Shown: piece by piece, positions 51,532 through 60,336 of the stretch | Numbering within the stretch: the stretch's first letter is position 1 | How the letters are laid out: each line of letters begins with the position of its first letter | Assembly (NCBI RefSeq): GCF_025137375.1 | Contig: NZ_CP073720.1 | Span: 5,046,501 to 5,110,500 of the forward strand | Reading direction: 5' to 3' | Source of the DNA: Dactylosporangium fulvum | Lineage (GTDB): Bacteria > Actinomycetota > Actinomycetes > Mycobacteriales > Micromonosporaceae | Length of the DNA stretch: 64,000 nucleotides | The notes under the pieces: model-generated | Seen by the model: the letters and a program-made list of their open reading frames with translations, nothing else | Databases searched by the model: none | Told to the model about the DNA's origin: nothing | Translations under genes and position numbers: made by a program

Positions 51532-52392
51532 TCACCGTCCTGTGTGGAGGGCTGTGAATGGCAGGGGTGGCAGGCCGAGCCGGGCCCGGAGGGTGCCGTG
51601 CGGTGACCGGGCACGCTCCGGCAGCAGCGGTACGACCTGTGCCGCGAACTCGGCGACACCGCACCCGCCGTGCGGGTCGAGGACGAACCCGGCGCACTCA
51701 CCGGCCGCGACGCGCTCGACGAGCCGCGCCGCGACGGCCGCCGGACCGCCGGCCGCGGCGAGGTCCACCCGCAGCGGGGCGAAGGCGAGCGGGTGCGGCC
51801 GGTCGCCGAGGACGACGTCGGCGAGGGGCGTGACGTGCGGCCCCGCGCCGGCGGGGACGAACAGCACCGGGCGGCCCTGCGGGCTGCGCGGCACGTTGAA
51901 CTGCCCGGTGATGTCGAAGTCGGCGTCGCGGTGCCGGAACGCGCCGACGTCGGGCCGGGTGACGTGGACGCCGCGGGCGCGGTCGGCGACGACCTCGTCG
52001 CCGTGCCACGCGTCGAGCAGCGTCCAGGCCGCGCCGACGAACCGCGCGGCCCGCTCGGCGCCGCCCTGCGCCGCGGTGCCGCGGCGGAAGTCGCCGGGCC
52101 GGAACAGGTCCCAGCGGGCGAGCCAGCCGGCCCGGCCGCCGCTGAGGTGGTCGAGGCTGGCGAGCTGCCGGGCCACCTCGTACGGCTCGGTGAAGTCCGT
52201 CGACACCGCGGCGACGAGCCCCACGTCACGGGTCGCGCCGGCGAGCGCGGCGAGGAGGGTGAGCGGCTCCGGTCGTGCCGCCCGGTCCGGGTCGTCGTCG
52301 GCGAGGACGAAGTCGAAGCCGGCCCGATCGGCGGCGACCGCGTCGGCGTGCCAGTCCTCCGACAGCCGCGCGGCGAGGCGCACCACGGTCAT
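51532..52392 (-). CDS. Luciferase-like (LLM) flavin-dependent monooxygenase, small
   Basis: A 286-residue member of the bacterial luciferase-like family. FVLADDDPDRAARPEPLTLL and DVGLVAAVSTDFTEPYEVAR with QLASLDHLSGGRAGW are the family strands and conserved loop; the C-terminal region VLDPHGGCGVAEFAAQVVP is shorter than usual. It uses reduced FMN from another enzyme. GGAGG precedes ATG 52392, which overlaps the end of the larger LLM gene (ATGA). The two LLM proteins may act as a pair. Confidence 0.85.
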   Translation of the reverse strand: MTVVRLAARLSEDWHADAVAADRAGFDFVLADDDPDRAARPEPLTLLAALAGATRDVGLVAAVSTDFTEPYEVARQLASLDHLSGGRAGWLARWDLFRPGDFRRGTAAQGGAERAARFVGAAWTLLDAWHGDEVVADRARGVHVTRPDVGAFRHRDADFDITGQFNVPRSPQGRPVLFVPAGAGPHVTPLADVVLGDRPHPLAFAPLRVDLAAAGGPAAVAARLVERVAAGECAGFVLDPHGGCGVAEFAAQVVPLLPERARSPHGTLRARLGLPPLPFTALHTGR

Positions 52393-53498
52393 CGCGCACC
52401 TCCGGCCGCCGGCAGGTGCAGGGCCTCGCGCAGCGTCCCCGGCGGGTACGCCGTTTTGAAGGCGCCCCGGCGGCGCAGCTCCGCGGTCAGGTCGCGGGTG
52501 ATCGCCACGAGGTCGTCGGGGATCGCGCCGGGGCGCAGCCGGAACCCGGTCACCCCGGCCTCCCGCCACTCCTGCATGAGGTCGGCGAGGTCGGCGGGGG
52601 AGCCCGCGAAGACGAGCGTGTCGGTGGCGAACTCCGCACCGGCGAGCTCGTCGAGGTGGTCGCGGCGGCCCTTGTCGAGGAACACCACGAGGTCGCCGAA
52701 GATGTGCAGCGGCCGGTCGCCGCGCCCGGCCGCCACCTGCGCGGCGCGGATCTCGGCGACGATCTGCCGGACCCGGCCGGTGTCGAAGGCGGTGATCCAG
52801 ACGACGTCGGCGGCGCGGGCCGCCAGCCGGTACGGGATCGTGGCGTGCGCGAGGACCATCACCGGCGGGTGGCCCTGGGGCGGCCGGGGTGGCACACCCG
52901 GCCCGGCGACGTCGAACCAGCGGCCGGTGAAGCCGACCGGCCCGCCGTCCCAGAGCCGCCGGACCACCTCGACGTGGTCGCCGGTCTCGTCGAACAGGGC
53001 CGTGACGACCGGGGCGATGTCCGGCCGGTCGAAGTCGGCGATGGTGAACCGGGGCAGGGTGCGGCGGCCGAAGTGCGCGGCCTCGTTGGCGCGGTTCGAC
53101 GCCTGGGGCCGCCAGCCGGCCCGGCCGCCGCTGAGGTGGTCGAGGGCCGCGATCGACCGGGCGACGTGGAACGGCTCGGTGTGGGTGACGGTCGCGGTCG
53201 GCACCAGCCCGATCCGGGTCGTCGCCGGGGCCACCCGCGCGGCGACCAGGACCGCGTCGAGCCGGCCGCGGACCTGGTCGACACGGCCGTCCGGGCCGTC
53301 GTAGTGGGAGGTCTGCAGCCCGACCGAGTCCTCGATGGTGACGAAGTCGAGCAGGCCGCGCTCGGCCTCGCGGACCAGGTCGACCCAGTAGTCGGCGGTC
53401 AGCAGGTCGCCGGGGCGGGCGGCGGGGAGCCGCCAGGCCGCGGGGTGCCAGCCGGCGCCGTCGAGCGCGACGGCGAGGTACAGCGGCGGCTCAGCCAA
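52389..53498 (-). CDS. Luciferase-like (LLM) flavin-dependent monooxygenase, large
   Basis: A 369-residue LLM enzyme of the nitrilotriacetate/alkanesulfonate-monooxygenase group: LDFVTIEDSVGLQTSHYDGP, RIGLVPTATVTHTEPFHVAR with SIAALDHLSGGRAGWRPQAS, and GHPPVMVLAHATIPYRLAAR. It probably oxygenates an organic substrate at N, S or C with FMNH2. The start is TTG 53498, overlapping the end of the iron-oxygenase gene by eight bases, and the stop overlaps the next gene (ATGA), so translation is coupled throughout. Confidence 0.9.
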   Translation of the reverse strand: MAEPPLYLAVALDGAGWHPAAWRLPAARPGDLLTADYWVDLVREAERGLLDFVTIEDSVGLQTSHYDGPDGRVDQVRGRLDAVLVAARVAPATTRIGLVPTATVTHTEPFHVARSIAALDHLSGGRAGWRPQASNRANEAAHFGRRTLPRFTIADFDRPDIAPVVTALFDETGDHVEVVRRLWDGGPVGFTGRWFDVAGPGVPPRPPQGHPPVMVLAHATIPYRLAARAADVVWITAFDTGRVRQIVAEIRAAQVAAGRGDRPLHIFGDLVVFLDKGRRDHLDELAGAEFATDTLVFAGSPADLADLMQEWREAGVTGFRLRPGAIPDDLVAITRDLTAELRRRGAFKTAYPPGTLREALHLPAAGGAR

Positions 53499-54450
53499 CG
53501 CTGATCGCCCGGATCTTCTCGTAGAGGTACTGCGACGCCGAGATCTCCGGGTACTCCACGCTGCCGATCGGCGGGGCGAGGGAGGCGATGCGCGCGTCGC
53601 GGTCGCTGACGTAGAAGAACACCAGCGAGACCAGGTCCTCGTCGGGCGCGCTCGCCTGCGGCGGCAGCACCCGGTGGCGGGTGGAGCGCCAGCGGTCGCC
53701 GGTCCAGCGGGCCATCAGGTCGCCGATGTTCACGGTGAACGCGGCCGGGTCGTACGGCGCGTCCTCCCATTCGCCGTCGGCGGTGAAGACCTGCAGGCCG
53801 CCAACGCCCGGCTCCCGGTCCAGCACGGTGACGGTGCCGAAGTCGGTGTGCGGCCCGATCCGGAACTGCCCGTCCGAGGGCGGCCCGACCTCGTCCAGCG
53901 GCGGGTACCGGTTGATGTTCAGCGTGTACTTCGGGTGCCGCGTGTGCGTGGTGAAGTGGTCCGCGGGCAGGTCGAGCGCGGCCGCGAAGATCGTCAGCAG
54001 GTCGTCGGACAGCGCCCGCATGCGGTCCATGTACTCGCGGGCGGCGGCCTCCAGCTCCGGCACGCCGGTCGGCCATACGTTGGCCGGGTGCCAGTCCAGG
54101 TCGGCCGCGGGGTCGTCGGCCTCGACGGACGAGCCGACCGAGTAGGACTCCTTGAGGTCCGGCGGCGACTCCACGCCCTCGAGGTAGCCGTTGGCCTCGA
54201 CACCGGGGGCGAGCCAGCCGCGGCCGCCGACCGGCACCGCGTACGGCCGCTTCTGCGCCTCGGGCAGCGCGAAGAACCGGCGCGCGGCGGCGCGGGTGCG
54301 GTCCCGCAGGTCCGTCGGCACGCCGTGCCCGGTGACCAGCAGGAAGCCCGACACCTGCAGGGAGCGGTCGATCTGGGCCGCCACGGCGGCGCGGTCGGCC
54401 GGCGAGCCGGAGAACCACGGCTCCAGGTCGACCAGGGGGATGCTGCTCAT
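53491..54450 (-). CDS. Isopenicillin-N-synthase-like non-haem iron oxygenase
   Basis: A 319-residue protein of the 2-oxoglutarate/IPNS family. The iron triad is seen in FRIGPHTDFGTVTVLDREPG (H-x-D) and RWRSTRHRVLPP (distal His); the N-terminal DIOX_N-like domain begins SIPLVDLEPWFSGS. It may hydroxylate, desaturate or cyclise a substrate. It is the first gene of the operon, with AAGGAGG eight bases before ATG 54450. A 26-bp dyad overlaps its promoter. Confidence 0.92.
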   Translation of the reverse strand: MSSIPLVDLEPWFSGSPADRAAVAAQIDRSLQVSGFLLVTGHGVPTDLRDRTRAAARRFFALPEAQKRPYAVPVGGRGWLAPGVEANGYLEGVESPPDLKESYSVGSSVEADDPAADLDWHPANVWPTGVPELEAAAREYMDRMRALSDDLLTIFAAALDLPADHFTTHTRHPKYTLNINRYPPLDEVGPPSDGQFRIGPHTDFGTVTVLDREPGVGGLQVFTADGEWEDAPYDPAAFTVNIGDLMARWTGDRWRSTRHRVLPPQASAPDEDLVSLVFFYVSDRDARIASLAPPIGSVEYPEISASQYLYEKIRAISVG

Positions 54451-54473
54451 CTTGTCGCCTCCTTCGTTAAATT

Positions 54474-54499
54474 CCTATTACTCCTACCGGAGAAATAGG
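54474..54499. promoter_or_regulatory. Dyad in the promoter of the oxygenase operon
   Basis: CCTATT-A-CTCC, four bases, GGAG-A-AATAGG: a 26-bp symmetrical element in AT-rich DNA 24 bases upstream of ATG 54450. On the minus strand it overlaps a likely -10 (TAATAG), so it is a plausible repressor site for the oxygenase operon. Confidence 0.65.
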
Positions 54500-54545
54500 T
54501 TGTACGGCATGCGCCGCCCCTCCGGGCGGGCCCGTCAGGACGGAA

Positions 54546-55418
54546 TCAGGACGTGCGGGTCTGCTCCTGCAGGCCCGGGAACAGCTCGCGGCCCACGACC
54601 CGCAGCAGCTCCAGCTGCTTCGCGTTGTGGCTGCCGGGCGGTGCGGTGAACAGCAGCAGGTGCTGGTCCTCGGCGGGGGACAGCAGCTGCTCGCAGTTGA
54701 GGTCGATCAGCCCGACGGTCGGGTGGATGACCCGGACGTTGCCCTGCCGGCGCACGCCGACCTCGTGCCGCTCCCAGAGCGTCGCGAACTCCTCGCTCGC
54801 GACCCGCAGCCGCCGCACCAGGTCGAGCGCGGCCGGGTCGCCGCTGCGGCGGGCCAGCGCGGCGCGCAGGTCGGCCACGTGCAGGCGGCTGTAATACGCC
54901 TGGTCCTCGACGGGATACGCGGCCCGCACGAACGGGTCGGTGAACCACCGCCAGACGATGTTGCGGTTCTGCGGCTGCGTCGAGCACACGCCCCCGAACA
55001 GCGACTCGGCCAGCGTGTTCTGCGCGAGCAGGTCGCCGATGTCGTTGAGGATCTGGGCGGGCGCGTCGGTGAGCCGGTCGAGCAGGAACAGCAGCCCGGG
55101 ACGCACGTGGTCGCCGGCCTGCCGGCCGATCGGCGGCCGGTGCCCGGCGAGCAGGTAGAGGTGGTCGCGCTCGTCGTCGTTGAGCCGCAGGGCGCGGGCC
55201 AGCGGCGCGAGCAGCTGGGTCGACGGCTGCGGGCTGCGGGCCTGCTCGAGCCGCATGTAGTAGTCCGCCGACATCCCGGCGAGCTGCGCGACCTCCTCAC
55301 GGCGCAGGCCGGGTGTGCGGCGCCGTGCGCCGGCGGACAGCCCCACGTCCTGCGGCTGCAGCCGCTCGCGGCAACGGCGGAGGAAGTCGGCGAGTTCACG
55401 GCGGTTCATGCTGCCCAT
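54546..55418 (-). CDS. XRE-family regulator with MmyB-like ligand domain
   Basis: A 290-residue regulator. The N-terminal helix-turn-helix (LADFLRRCRERLQP; RRTPGLRREEVAQLAGMSAD with YYMRLEQ, residues 8-60) and the C-terminal MmyB-type PAS-like domain (ILNDIGDLLAQNTLAESLFG; NIVWRWFTDPFVRAAYPV; LNCEQLLSPAEDQHLLLFTA) are typical of this actinobacterial family, which binds fatty or aromatic ligands. It lies just upstream of the oxygenase operon on the same strand, so it is the best candidate for control of the dyad at 54474. GAAGGG precedes ATG 55418; ATG 55409 is an alternative. Confidence 0.92.
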   Translation of the reverse strand: MGSMNRRELADFLRRCRERLQPQDVGLSAGARRRTPGLRREEVAQLAGMSADYYMRLEQARSPQPSTQLLAPLARALRLNDDERDHLYLLAGHRPPIGRQAGDHVRPGLLFLLDRLTDAPAQILNDIGDLLAQNTLAESLFGGVCSTQPQNRNIVWRWFTDPFVRAAYPVEDQAYYSRLHVADLRAALARRSGDPAALDLVRRLRVASEEFATLWERHEVGVRRQGNVRVIHPTVGLIDLNCEQLLSPAEDQHLLLFTAPPGSHNAKQLELLRVVGRELFPGLQEQTRTS

Positions 55419-55688
55419 GATGTCCCGAGCCCTTCGAATGTAGCCAAGGATCGTTGGTCCTAGTCATGCCGCGGTCCGGCGTCGCTGCAGGTCCGGGCGA
55501 GTGACGACGAGGAGATGTAACACAGAGCGTACTTGAGTGGCTACGGATGCTGGTGTTAGCTCATGAGGGGCATACAGCGACGCACATCCATGCCCGTTGC
55601 CGGTGGCCCGCCCGTCCGGCGAGCGCGACGCTGCGCCGCCGTGGACCGGGGGTGCGGCACCGTTCGAGCCAGCTGACCGGAGGTGCCA

Positions 55689-57590
55689 GTGGTTCCGCGC
55701 TTCGCGCCGGTGCAGGACGACACCCGGGCGGACGCCCACCGGGGGCTCGCCGCCCTCGTGGACGCCGCGCACGATCTCACCGTGCCCAGCGACCTGGAAA
55801 GCCTCTTACCCGTCGTCGCGCGGCAGGCGCGCCGGCTGCTCGGCCTCTCCCTCGCGTTTGTCGGCGTGCTCGACGACGAGCAGGGCACGGTCACCGTCCG
55901 CGCCGTCGACGGCCTCGCGTCCGGCCTCGCACCCGGGTTCCGGCTGCCGCGCGACGAGGGTCTCGCCGGCGCCGCGCTCACCGGCGCGGGCCCGCAGTGG
56001 ACGGCCGACGCGACGGGCGCGCTCGACCGGACCGACCGGCCTCCGCAGGCCGGGCGGGCGTGGCCGGCGGACGTGAACGGCGCGGACGCGGGAACCGCGC
56101 CGGGGTGGGCCGCCGCCGGGGAACACGGCGACCCGTTCGCCGCGCTGGTGCGGGCCGAGGCACTGCGCGCGGTGATCGCCGTCCGGCTCGGCCACGGCAC
56201 GGGACGCTTCGGCAAGCGGCCGTTCGGCGTGCTCTGCGCCGCCGACCGGCGGGCGCGCCCGTTCACCGCCGACGAGTGCGCGCTGCTCGGCTCCCTCGCC
56301 GAGCTGGCGGGTGCCGTGATCGAGAAGGCGCGGCTGCTCGACCGTACCGCAGCCCGGCTGTCCGGGCTGGAGAACACCACCGCCCGCACCGCCGCCGACC
56401 TCGGGCGGGTCCGGGAGCTCGGCGCCGTGCACCGGGCGCTCGTCGACCTCGCCGTGTCCGGCGGCGACCCGCAGGAGCTCGTCGACGAGGCCGGCCGGCG
56501 GCTGCGCGGCGGGGTCCGCCTGTACGACGCGGACGGTCGGACCCTCGCGACGAGTTGCGAGGGCCCGGCCTGGCCGGACGACGGGCCGGCCGATCCGCCG
56601 GTGAACGGCACGGCGGGCCGTGAACCGGTGGCGCTCGACCCGACGACCTGGCGGGTGCCGGTCGTCGCCGGGGACCGGCCGCTCGGCACGCTCCTGGTGC
56701 GCACCGGGCGCAGCCTCACCGGCGTCGAGCGGCAGGTGCTGCCGCTGGTCGCGCAGGCCGCCGCCGTCGTGCTGCGCCACCACGCGGGCAGCGCCGCCGA
56801 GGAGCACGCCCGCGAGGACCTGCTCGACGACCTGCTCGTCACGCCACCGCGCCCGCGCCGGCGGCTCGACCGGGCGGCCCGGCGGCTCGGCGTGGACCTC
56901 GACCGGCCGTACGTGGTGCTCGTGGCCCGGCCGGAGGACGCCGCGCGCGACCCGGGAGCGCAGCGCCGGCCCGGCCGTGCCGCGATCTGGGCCGCCTCGC
57001 ACGCGCGGCGCACCGGCGGCCTCAGCGGCACCCGCGACGGCCACCTCGTGCTGGTGCTGCCCGGCACCGACCCCGGCGCGGCGGCCCGCACGGTCACCGA
57101 CGAGCTGTCGGCGCTGCTCGGCACGCCGGTCACGATCGGCGCCGCCGGACCGGCCTCCGGCGCGGCGGCCCTCGCGGCCGGGCACCGGGAGGCGCTGCGC
57201 TGCATCGACGCCCTCACTGCGCTCGACCTCACCGGCCGCGGCGCGTCCGGGCGGGAGCTGGGTTTCCTCGGTGTCCTGATGTCCGGCCGGCAGGGCGTCG
57301 ACACGTTCGTGGACGCGGTCCTCGGCCCGGTCCTCGACCACGACCGGCGCCGGTTCACCGACCTCACCCGCACGCTCGACGCCTACTTCGAGGCCGGCGG
57401 CAGCCCGACCAACGCCGCGGAGCGGCTGCACGTGCACCCCAACACCGTCGCGCGCCGGTTGGAGCGGGTGAAGGAGCTGCTCGGGCCGGACTGGCAGCGG
57501 CCGGTGAAGGCACTGGACGTACAACTGGCGCTGCGGCTCTTCCGGTTGCGCGACACGCTGTCCGGCGAGCCGCGCGGCCAGCGCCGGTGA
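55689..57590 (+). CDS. PucR-family regulator with GAF domain
   Basis: A 633-residue regulator. A GAF domain spans about residues 30-210 (VARQARRLLGLSLAFVGVLD; DEGLAGAALTGAGPQWTADA; PFGVLCAADRRARPFTADEC); a central nucleotide-binding-like segment follows, and the C-terminal PucR helix-turn-helix is TLDAYFEAGGSPTNAAERLH with VHPNTVARRLERVKELLG. It senses a small molecule and controls catabolic or secondary genes. GGAGG lies five bases before GTG 55689, which decides the start over GTG 55683. It is divergent from the XRE gene and convergent with the oxidoreductase gene. Confidence 0.9.
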   Translation: MVPRFAPVQDDTRADAHRGLAALVDAAHDLTVPSDLESLLPVVARQARRLLGLSLAFVGVLDDEQGTVTVRAVDGLASGLAPGFRLPRDEGLAGAALTGAGPQWTADATGALDRTDRPPQAGRAWPADVNGADAGTAPGWAAAGEHGDPFAALVRAEALRAVIAVRLGHGTGRFGKRPFGVLCAADRRARPFTADECALLGSLAELAGAVIEKARLLDRTAARLSGLENTTARTAADLGRVRELGAVHRALVDLAVSGGDPQELVDEAGRRLRGGVRLYDADGRTLATSCEGPAWPDDGPADPPVNGTAGREPVALDPTTWRVPVVAGDRPLGTLLVRTGRSLTGVERQVLPLVAQAAAVVLRHHAGSAAEEHAREDLLDDLLVTPPRPRRRLDRAARRLGVDLDRPYVVLVARPEDAARDPGAQRRPGRAAIWAASHARRTGGLSGTRDGHLVLVLPGTDPGAAARTVTDELSALLGTPVTIGAAGPASGAAALAAGHREALRCIDALTALDLTGRGASGRELGFLGVLMSGRQGVDTFVDAVLGPVLDHDRRRFTDLTRTLDAYFEAGGSPTNAAERLHVHPNTVARRLERVKELLGPDWQRPVKALDVQLALRLFRLRDTLSGEPRGQRR

Positions 57591-57597
57591 CGGGCGC

Positions 57598-58575
57598 TCA
57601 GGACGGCCTGAGCACCACGCGGCGGCCGTGCAGCTCGCCCCGCTCGATCATGCGGTGGGCCTCCGCGGTCGCCGACAGCGGCAGGTCCACCGTCGCCCGC
57701 GGGCGCAGCCGCCCGGCCGCGAGCAGCCGGTTGATCGTCACCGCGGCCTCGGCCAGCTCACTCGCCGTGGCGTGGGAGATGACAAAACCGGTGACGGTGC
57801 GGTCGTGCATGTAGAGCGCACCGGCCGGCAGCACCGGACGGGTCGCGGCGCCGGCGACGAGGACGACCCGCCCCCGGAACGCCAGCAGCTCCACCACGGT
57901 CTCCAGGTCGTTGCGCCCGGACGTGTCGAGGTAGAGGTCGATGCCGTCCGGGCAGGCCCCGGCGAGCCGGTCGGTCAGGTCCGGCGCGCGGTAGTCGAGG
58001 ACCTCGGCCGCGCCCAGGTCCGCGCAGTACGCGGCGTCGGCCGCCGCGGCGGTCGCCACCACCCGCGCGCCGGCCTCCACGGCCAGCGCCACCAGCGCCG
58101 TGCCCACGTTGCCGGCGGCGCCCTCGACGACCACCGTCTCGCCGGCCCGCAGCCGCCCGTGGGTGAACAGCCCGAGGTAGGCGGTGCCGGCCGGGTGCAC
58201 CGCCGTCACCGCGGTCTCCGGCGGCACCCCGGCCGGCAGGCGGTACAGCCGCTCGACCGGCACCACGGCCTGCTCGGCGGCGGCGCCCTGCCGGCCCGCG
58301 TGGCCCAGGCTGTTGCACCAGACGAGGTCACCCGGGGCGAACCCGGCCGCGCCGGCGCCGGCCCGGGCCACCGTGCCGACCAGGTCGCGGCCGACGACAA
58401 ACGGCATCGGCAGCGGGGTGCGGAACAGCCCCGAGCGGACGAACGTGTCGACCGGGTTCACCGTCGTGGCGATCACGTCGACGAGGACGTCGGTCGGGCC
58501 CGGGACGGGGGCGGGCAGCTCGCCGTGCCGGATGACCTCCGGCGGCCCGAGCCGTTCGATGTAGGCGGCGCGCAT
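57598..58575 (-). CDS. Zinc-type alcohol dehydrogenase-like / quinone oxidoreductase
   Basis: A 325-residue medium-chain reductase of the NADPH:quinone reductase type without zinc ligands. VLVDVIATTVNPVDTFVRSG and VVVEGAAGNVGTALVALAVE (AAGxVG NADPH motif), and VVLVAGAATRPVLPAGALY, are characteristic. It reduces quinones or enones. It ends seven bases after the convergent PucR stop and is divergent from the second MDR gene; the 178 bases between hold both promoters. Confidence 0.9.
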   Translation of the reverse strand: MRAAYIERLGPPEVIRHGELPAPVPGPTDVLVDVIATTVNPVDTFVRSGLFRTPLPMPFVVGRDLVGTVARAGAGAAGFAPGDLVWCNSLGHAGRQGAAAEQAVVPVERLYRLPAGVPPETAVTAVHPAGTAYLGLFTHGRLRAGETVVVEGAAGNVGTALVALAVEAGARVVATAAAADAAYCADLGAAEVLDYRAPDLTDRLAGACPDGIDLYLDTSGRNDLETVVELLAFRGRVVLVAGAATRPVLPAGALYMHDRTVTGFVISHATASELAEAAVTINRLLAAGRLRPRATVDLPLSATAEAHRMIERGELHGRRVVLRPS

Positions 58576-58753
58576 GATTGCGGATTCTGCCCGCCGAGGC
58601 GGCGCTTTCTCATCGCGCCGGGCGCCGTTCCGTCAAGTTCACCCGGTTACCCCAGGGTTGCGGGTCCTAGGCAAAACGGTCCGATTCTCAGTGCCCGCCG
58701 GTAGTGCGACGGTCGTCTTGTCCGGATTCTCACATCATCAGGGAGCGACAACC

Positions 58754-59674
58754 ATGCCACGCGCTGTGCGATTCGACCGGTTCGGCGGCACCGAGGTGCT
58801 GCAGGTCGTGGAGGTGGACCGGCCCGTGCCCCCGGCGGGCACCGTGCTCGTCCGGGTGCGGGCCGCCGGGCTGAACCCGGTCGAGTCCGGCATCCGCGGC
58901 GGCTTCCTCGACAAGGTGTACCCGACCACGTTCCCGGCCGGCCAGGGCCGTGACCTCGCCGGCGTGGTCGAGGAGGCCGGGCCGGGTGTCACGGAGTTCG
59001 CCGCCGGCGACGAGGTCCTCGGCTGGACCGACGAGCGCGGCACCCAGGCCGAGCTCGTCGTCGTGCCCGTCGGCAACCTCACCCGCCGCCCCGCGGAGGT
59101 CTCGTGGGAGGTCGCCGGGGCGCTGTACACCGCCGGTGCCGCCGCCTACGCCGCGGTGCGCGCCGTCGCGGTCGGCGACGGCGACACCGTGGTCGTCGCC
59201 AACGCCGCCGGCGGCGTCGGCTCGATCGCCGTCCAGCTCGCCCGCCACGCCGGCGCGACGGTCATCGGCCTGGCCGGCGAGGCGCACCACGACTGGCTCC
59301 AGCAGCACGGCGTGACGCCGGTCGCCTACGGCGAGGGTGCCCTCGACCGGGTCCGCGCCGCGGCCGGCGACAAGATCGACGCGTTCGTCGACGCGTTCGG
59401 CGCCGACTACGTCGACCTCGCGCTGCAGCTCGGCGTCCAGCCGGACCGGGTCAACACGCTCATCAACTTCGCCGCGGCCGCGCAGCACGGGGTCAAGGCC
59501 CAGGGCAGCAACGACGCCTCCACCCCGGAGGTGCTCGCCGAGCTCGCCGACCTCGTCGCCAAGGGCCGCCTCGAGGTGCCGGTGGAGCGGGCGTTCCCGC
59601 TGGAGGGCGTCGCCGAGGCGTACGACCTCCTCGAGCGCCGCCACACCCTCGGCAAGATCGTCCTGGTCCCGTAA
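58754..59674 (+). CDS. NADP-dependent medium-chain oxidoreductase
   Basis: A 306-residue MDR-family reductase. VRVRAAGLNPVESGIRGGFL, the TVVVANAAGGVGSIAVQLAR dinucleotide motif and LPLEGVAEAYDLLERR-type C-terminus (here FPLEGVAEAYDLLERRHT) identify the enone/quinone-reductase class. The C-terminal segment LGKIVLVP is the usual end. Its substrate is unknown. It begins a four-gene operon (hemerythrin, VOC-SnoaL, MFS); GGGAG precedes ATG 58754. Confidence 0.92.
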   Translation: MPRAVRFDRFGGTEVLQVVEVDRPVPPAGTVLVRVRAAGLNPVESGIRGGFLDKVYPTTFPAGQGRDLAGVVEEAGPGVTEFAAGDEVLGWTDERGTQAELVVVPVGNLTRRPAEVSWEVAGALYTAGAAAYAAVRAVAVGDGDTVVVANAAGGVGSIAVQLARHAGATVIGLAGEAHHDWLQQHGVTPVAYGEGALDRVRAAAGDKIDAFVDAFGADYVDLALQLGVQPDRVNTLINFAAAAQHGVKAQGSNDASTPEVLAELADLVAKGRLEVPVERAFPLEGVAEAYDLLERRHTLGKIVLVP

Positions 59675-59683
59675 GGAGTCACG

Positions 59684-60334
59684 ATGACCGAACCGCTCGA
59701 CCCATGGGGCATGGCCTGGGTGCACCAGGTGTACCGGCGGGAGCTGCGCCTGCTGGCCACGCTCGTCGCCGGGGTCGCCGACGGCGACCGCGACCGGGCC
59801 GCCGTCGTCGGCGAGCACCTGACCGACATCACCGCCTCGCTGCACGAGCACCACGTCGGCGAGGACGAGCTGCTCTGGCCGGTCCTGCTCGACCGCGCCG
59901 GGCCGCAGGCCGACCTCGTCCACCGCATGGAGAAGCAGCACGGCGCGCTGCACGAGCTGCTGGGCGAGGTCGCGGAGCTGACCCCGCGCTGGCGGGAGAC
60001 CGCAACCGCCGCCGACCGCGACCGGCTCGCCGGCGTCGTGCGGCGGGTCTCCGAGACGACCGACGAGCACCTCGCCGACGAGGAGGAGCACGTCCTGCCG
60101 CTCATCCGGCAGCACATCACGCCCGACGAGTGGCAGGCCTTCGAGCTGCGCGGCCACGCCTCGATCCCGCAGGAGAAGGCGCTGGTCTTCCTCGGCATCG
60201 GCCTCGAGGACGCGACGCCGCACGAGCGGGCGAAGTTCACCGGCGGGCTGCCGCCGGAGGTCCAGCAGTTCTGGGAGGGCCCGGGTCAGCAGCAGTACGC
60301 GCAGTGGCGCGCCGACCTGCTGGGCACGGCCTGA
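59684..60334 (+). CDS. Hemerythrin-domain protein
   Basis: A 216-residue four-helix protein with the His/Glu pattern of hemerythrins: WVHQVYRRELRLLATLVAGV, HLTDITASLHEHHVGEDELL (HxxxE), LVHRMEKQHGALHELL and TTDEHLADEEEHVLPLIRQH. It binds a di-iron site that can sense or bind O2 or NO. Its position in an operon of oxidoreductase and exporter genes suggests a redox-sensing or protective role. GGAG precedes ATG 59684. Confidence 0.93.
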   Translation: MTEPLDPWGMAWVHQVYRRELRLLATLVAGVADGDRDRAAVVGEHLTDITASLHEHHVGEDELLWPVLLDRAGPQADLVHRMEKQHGALHELLGEVAELTPRWRETATAADRDRLAGVVRRVSETTDEHLADEEEHVLPLIRQHITPDEWQAFELRGHASIPQEKALVFLGIGLEDATPHERAKFTGGLPPEVQQFWEGPGQQQYAQWRADLLGTA

Positions 60335-60336
60335 CC

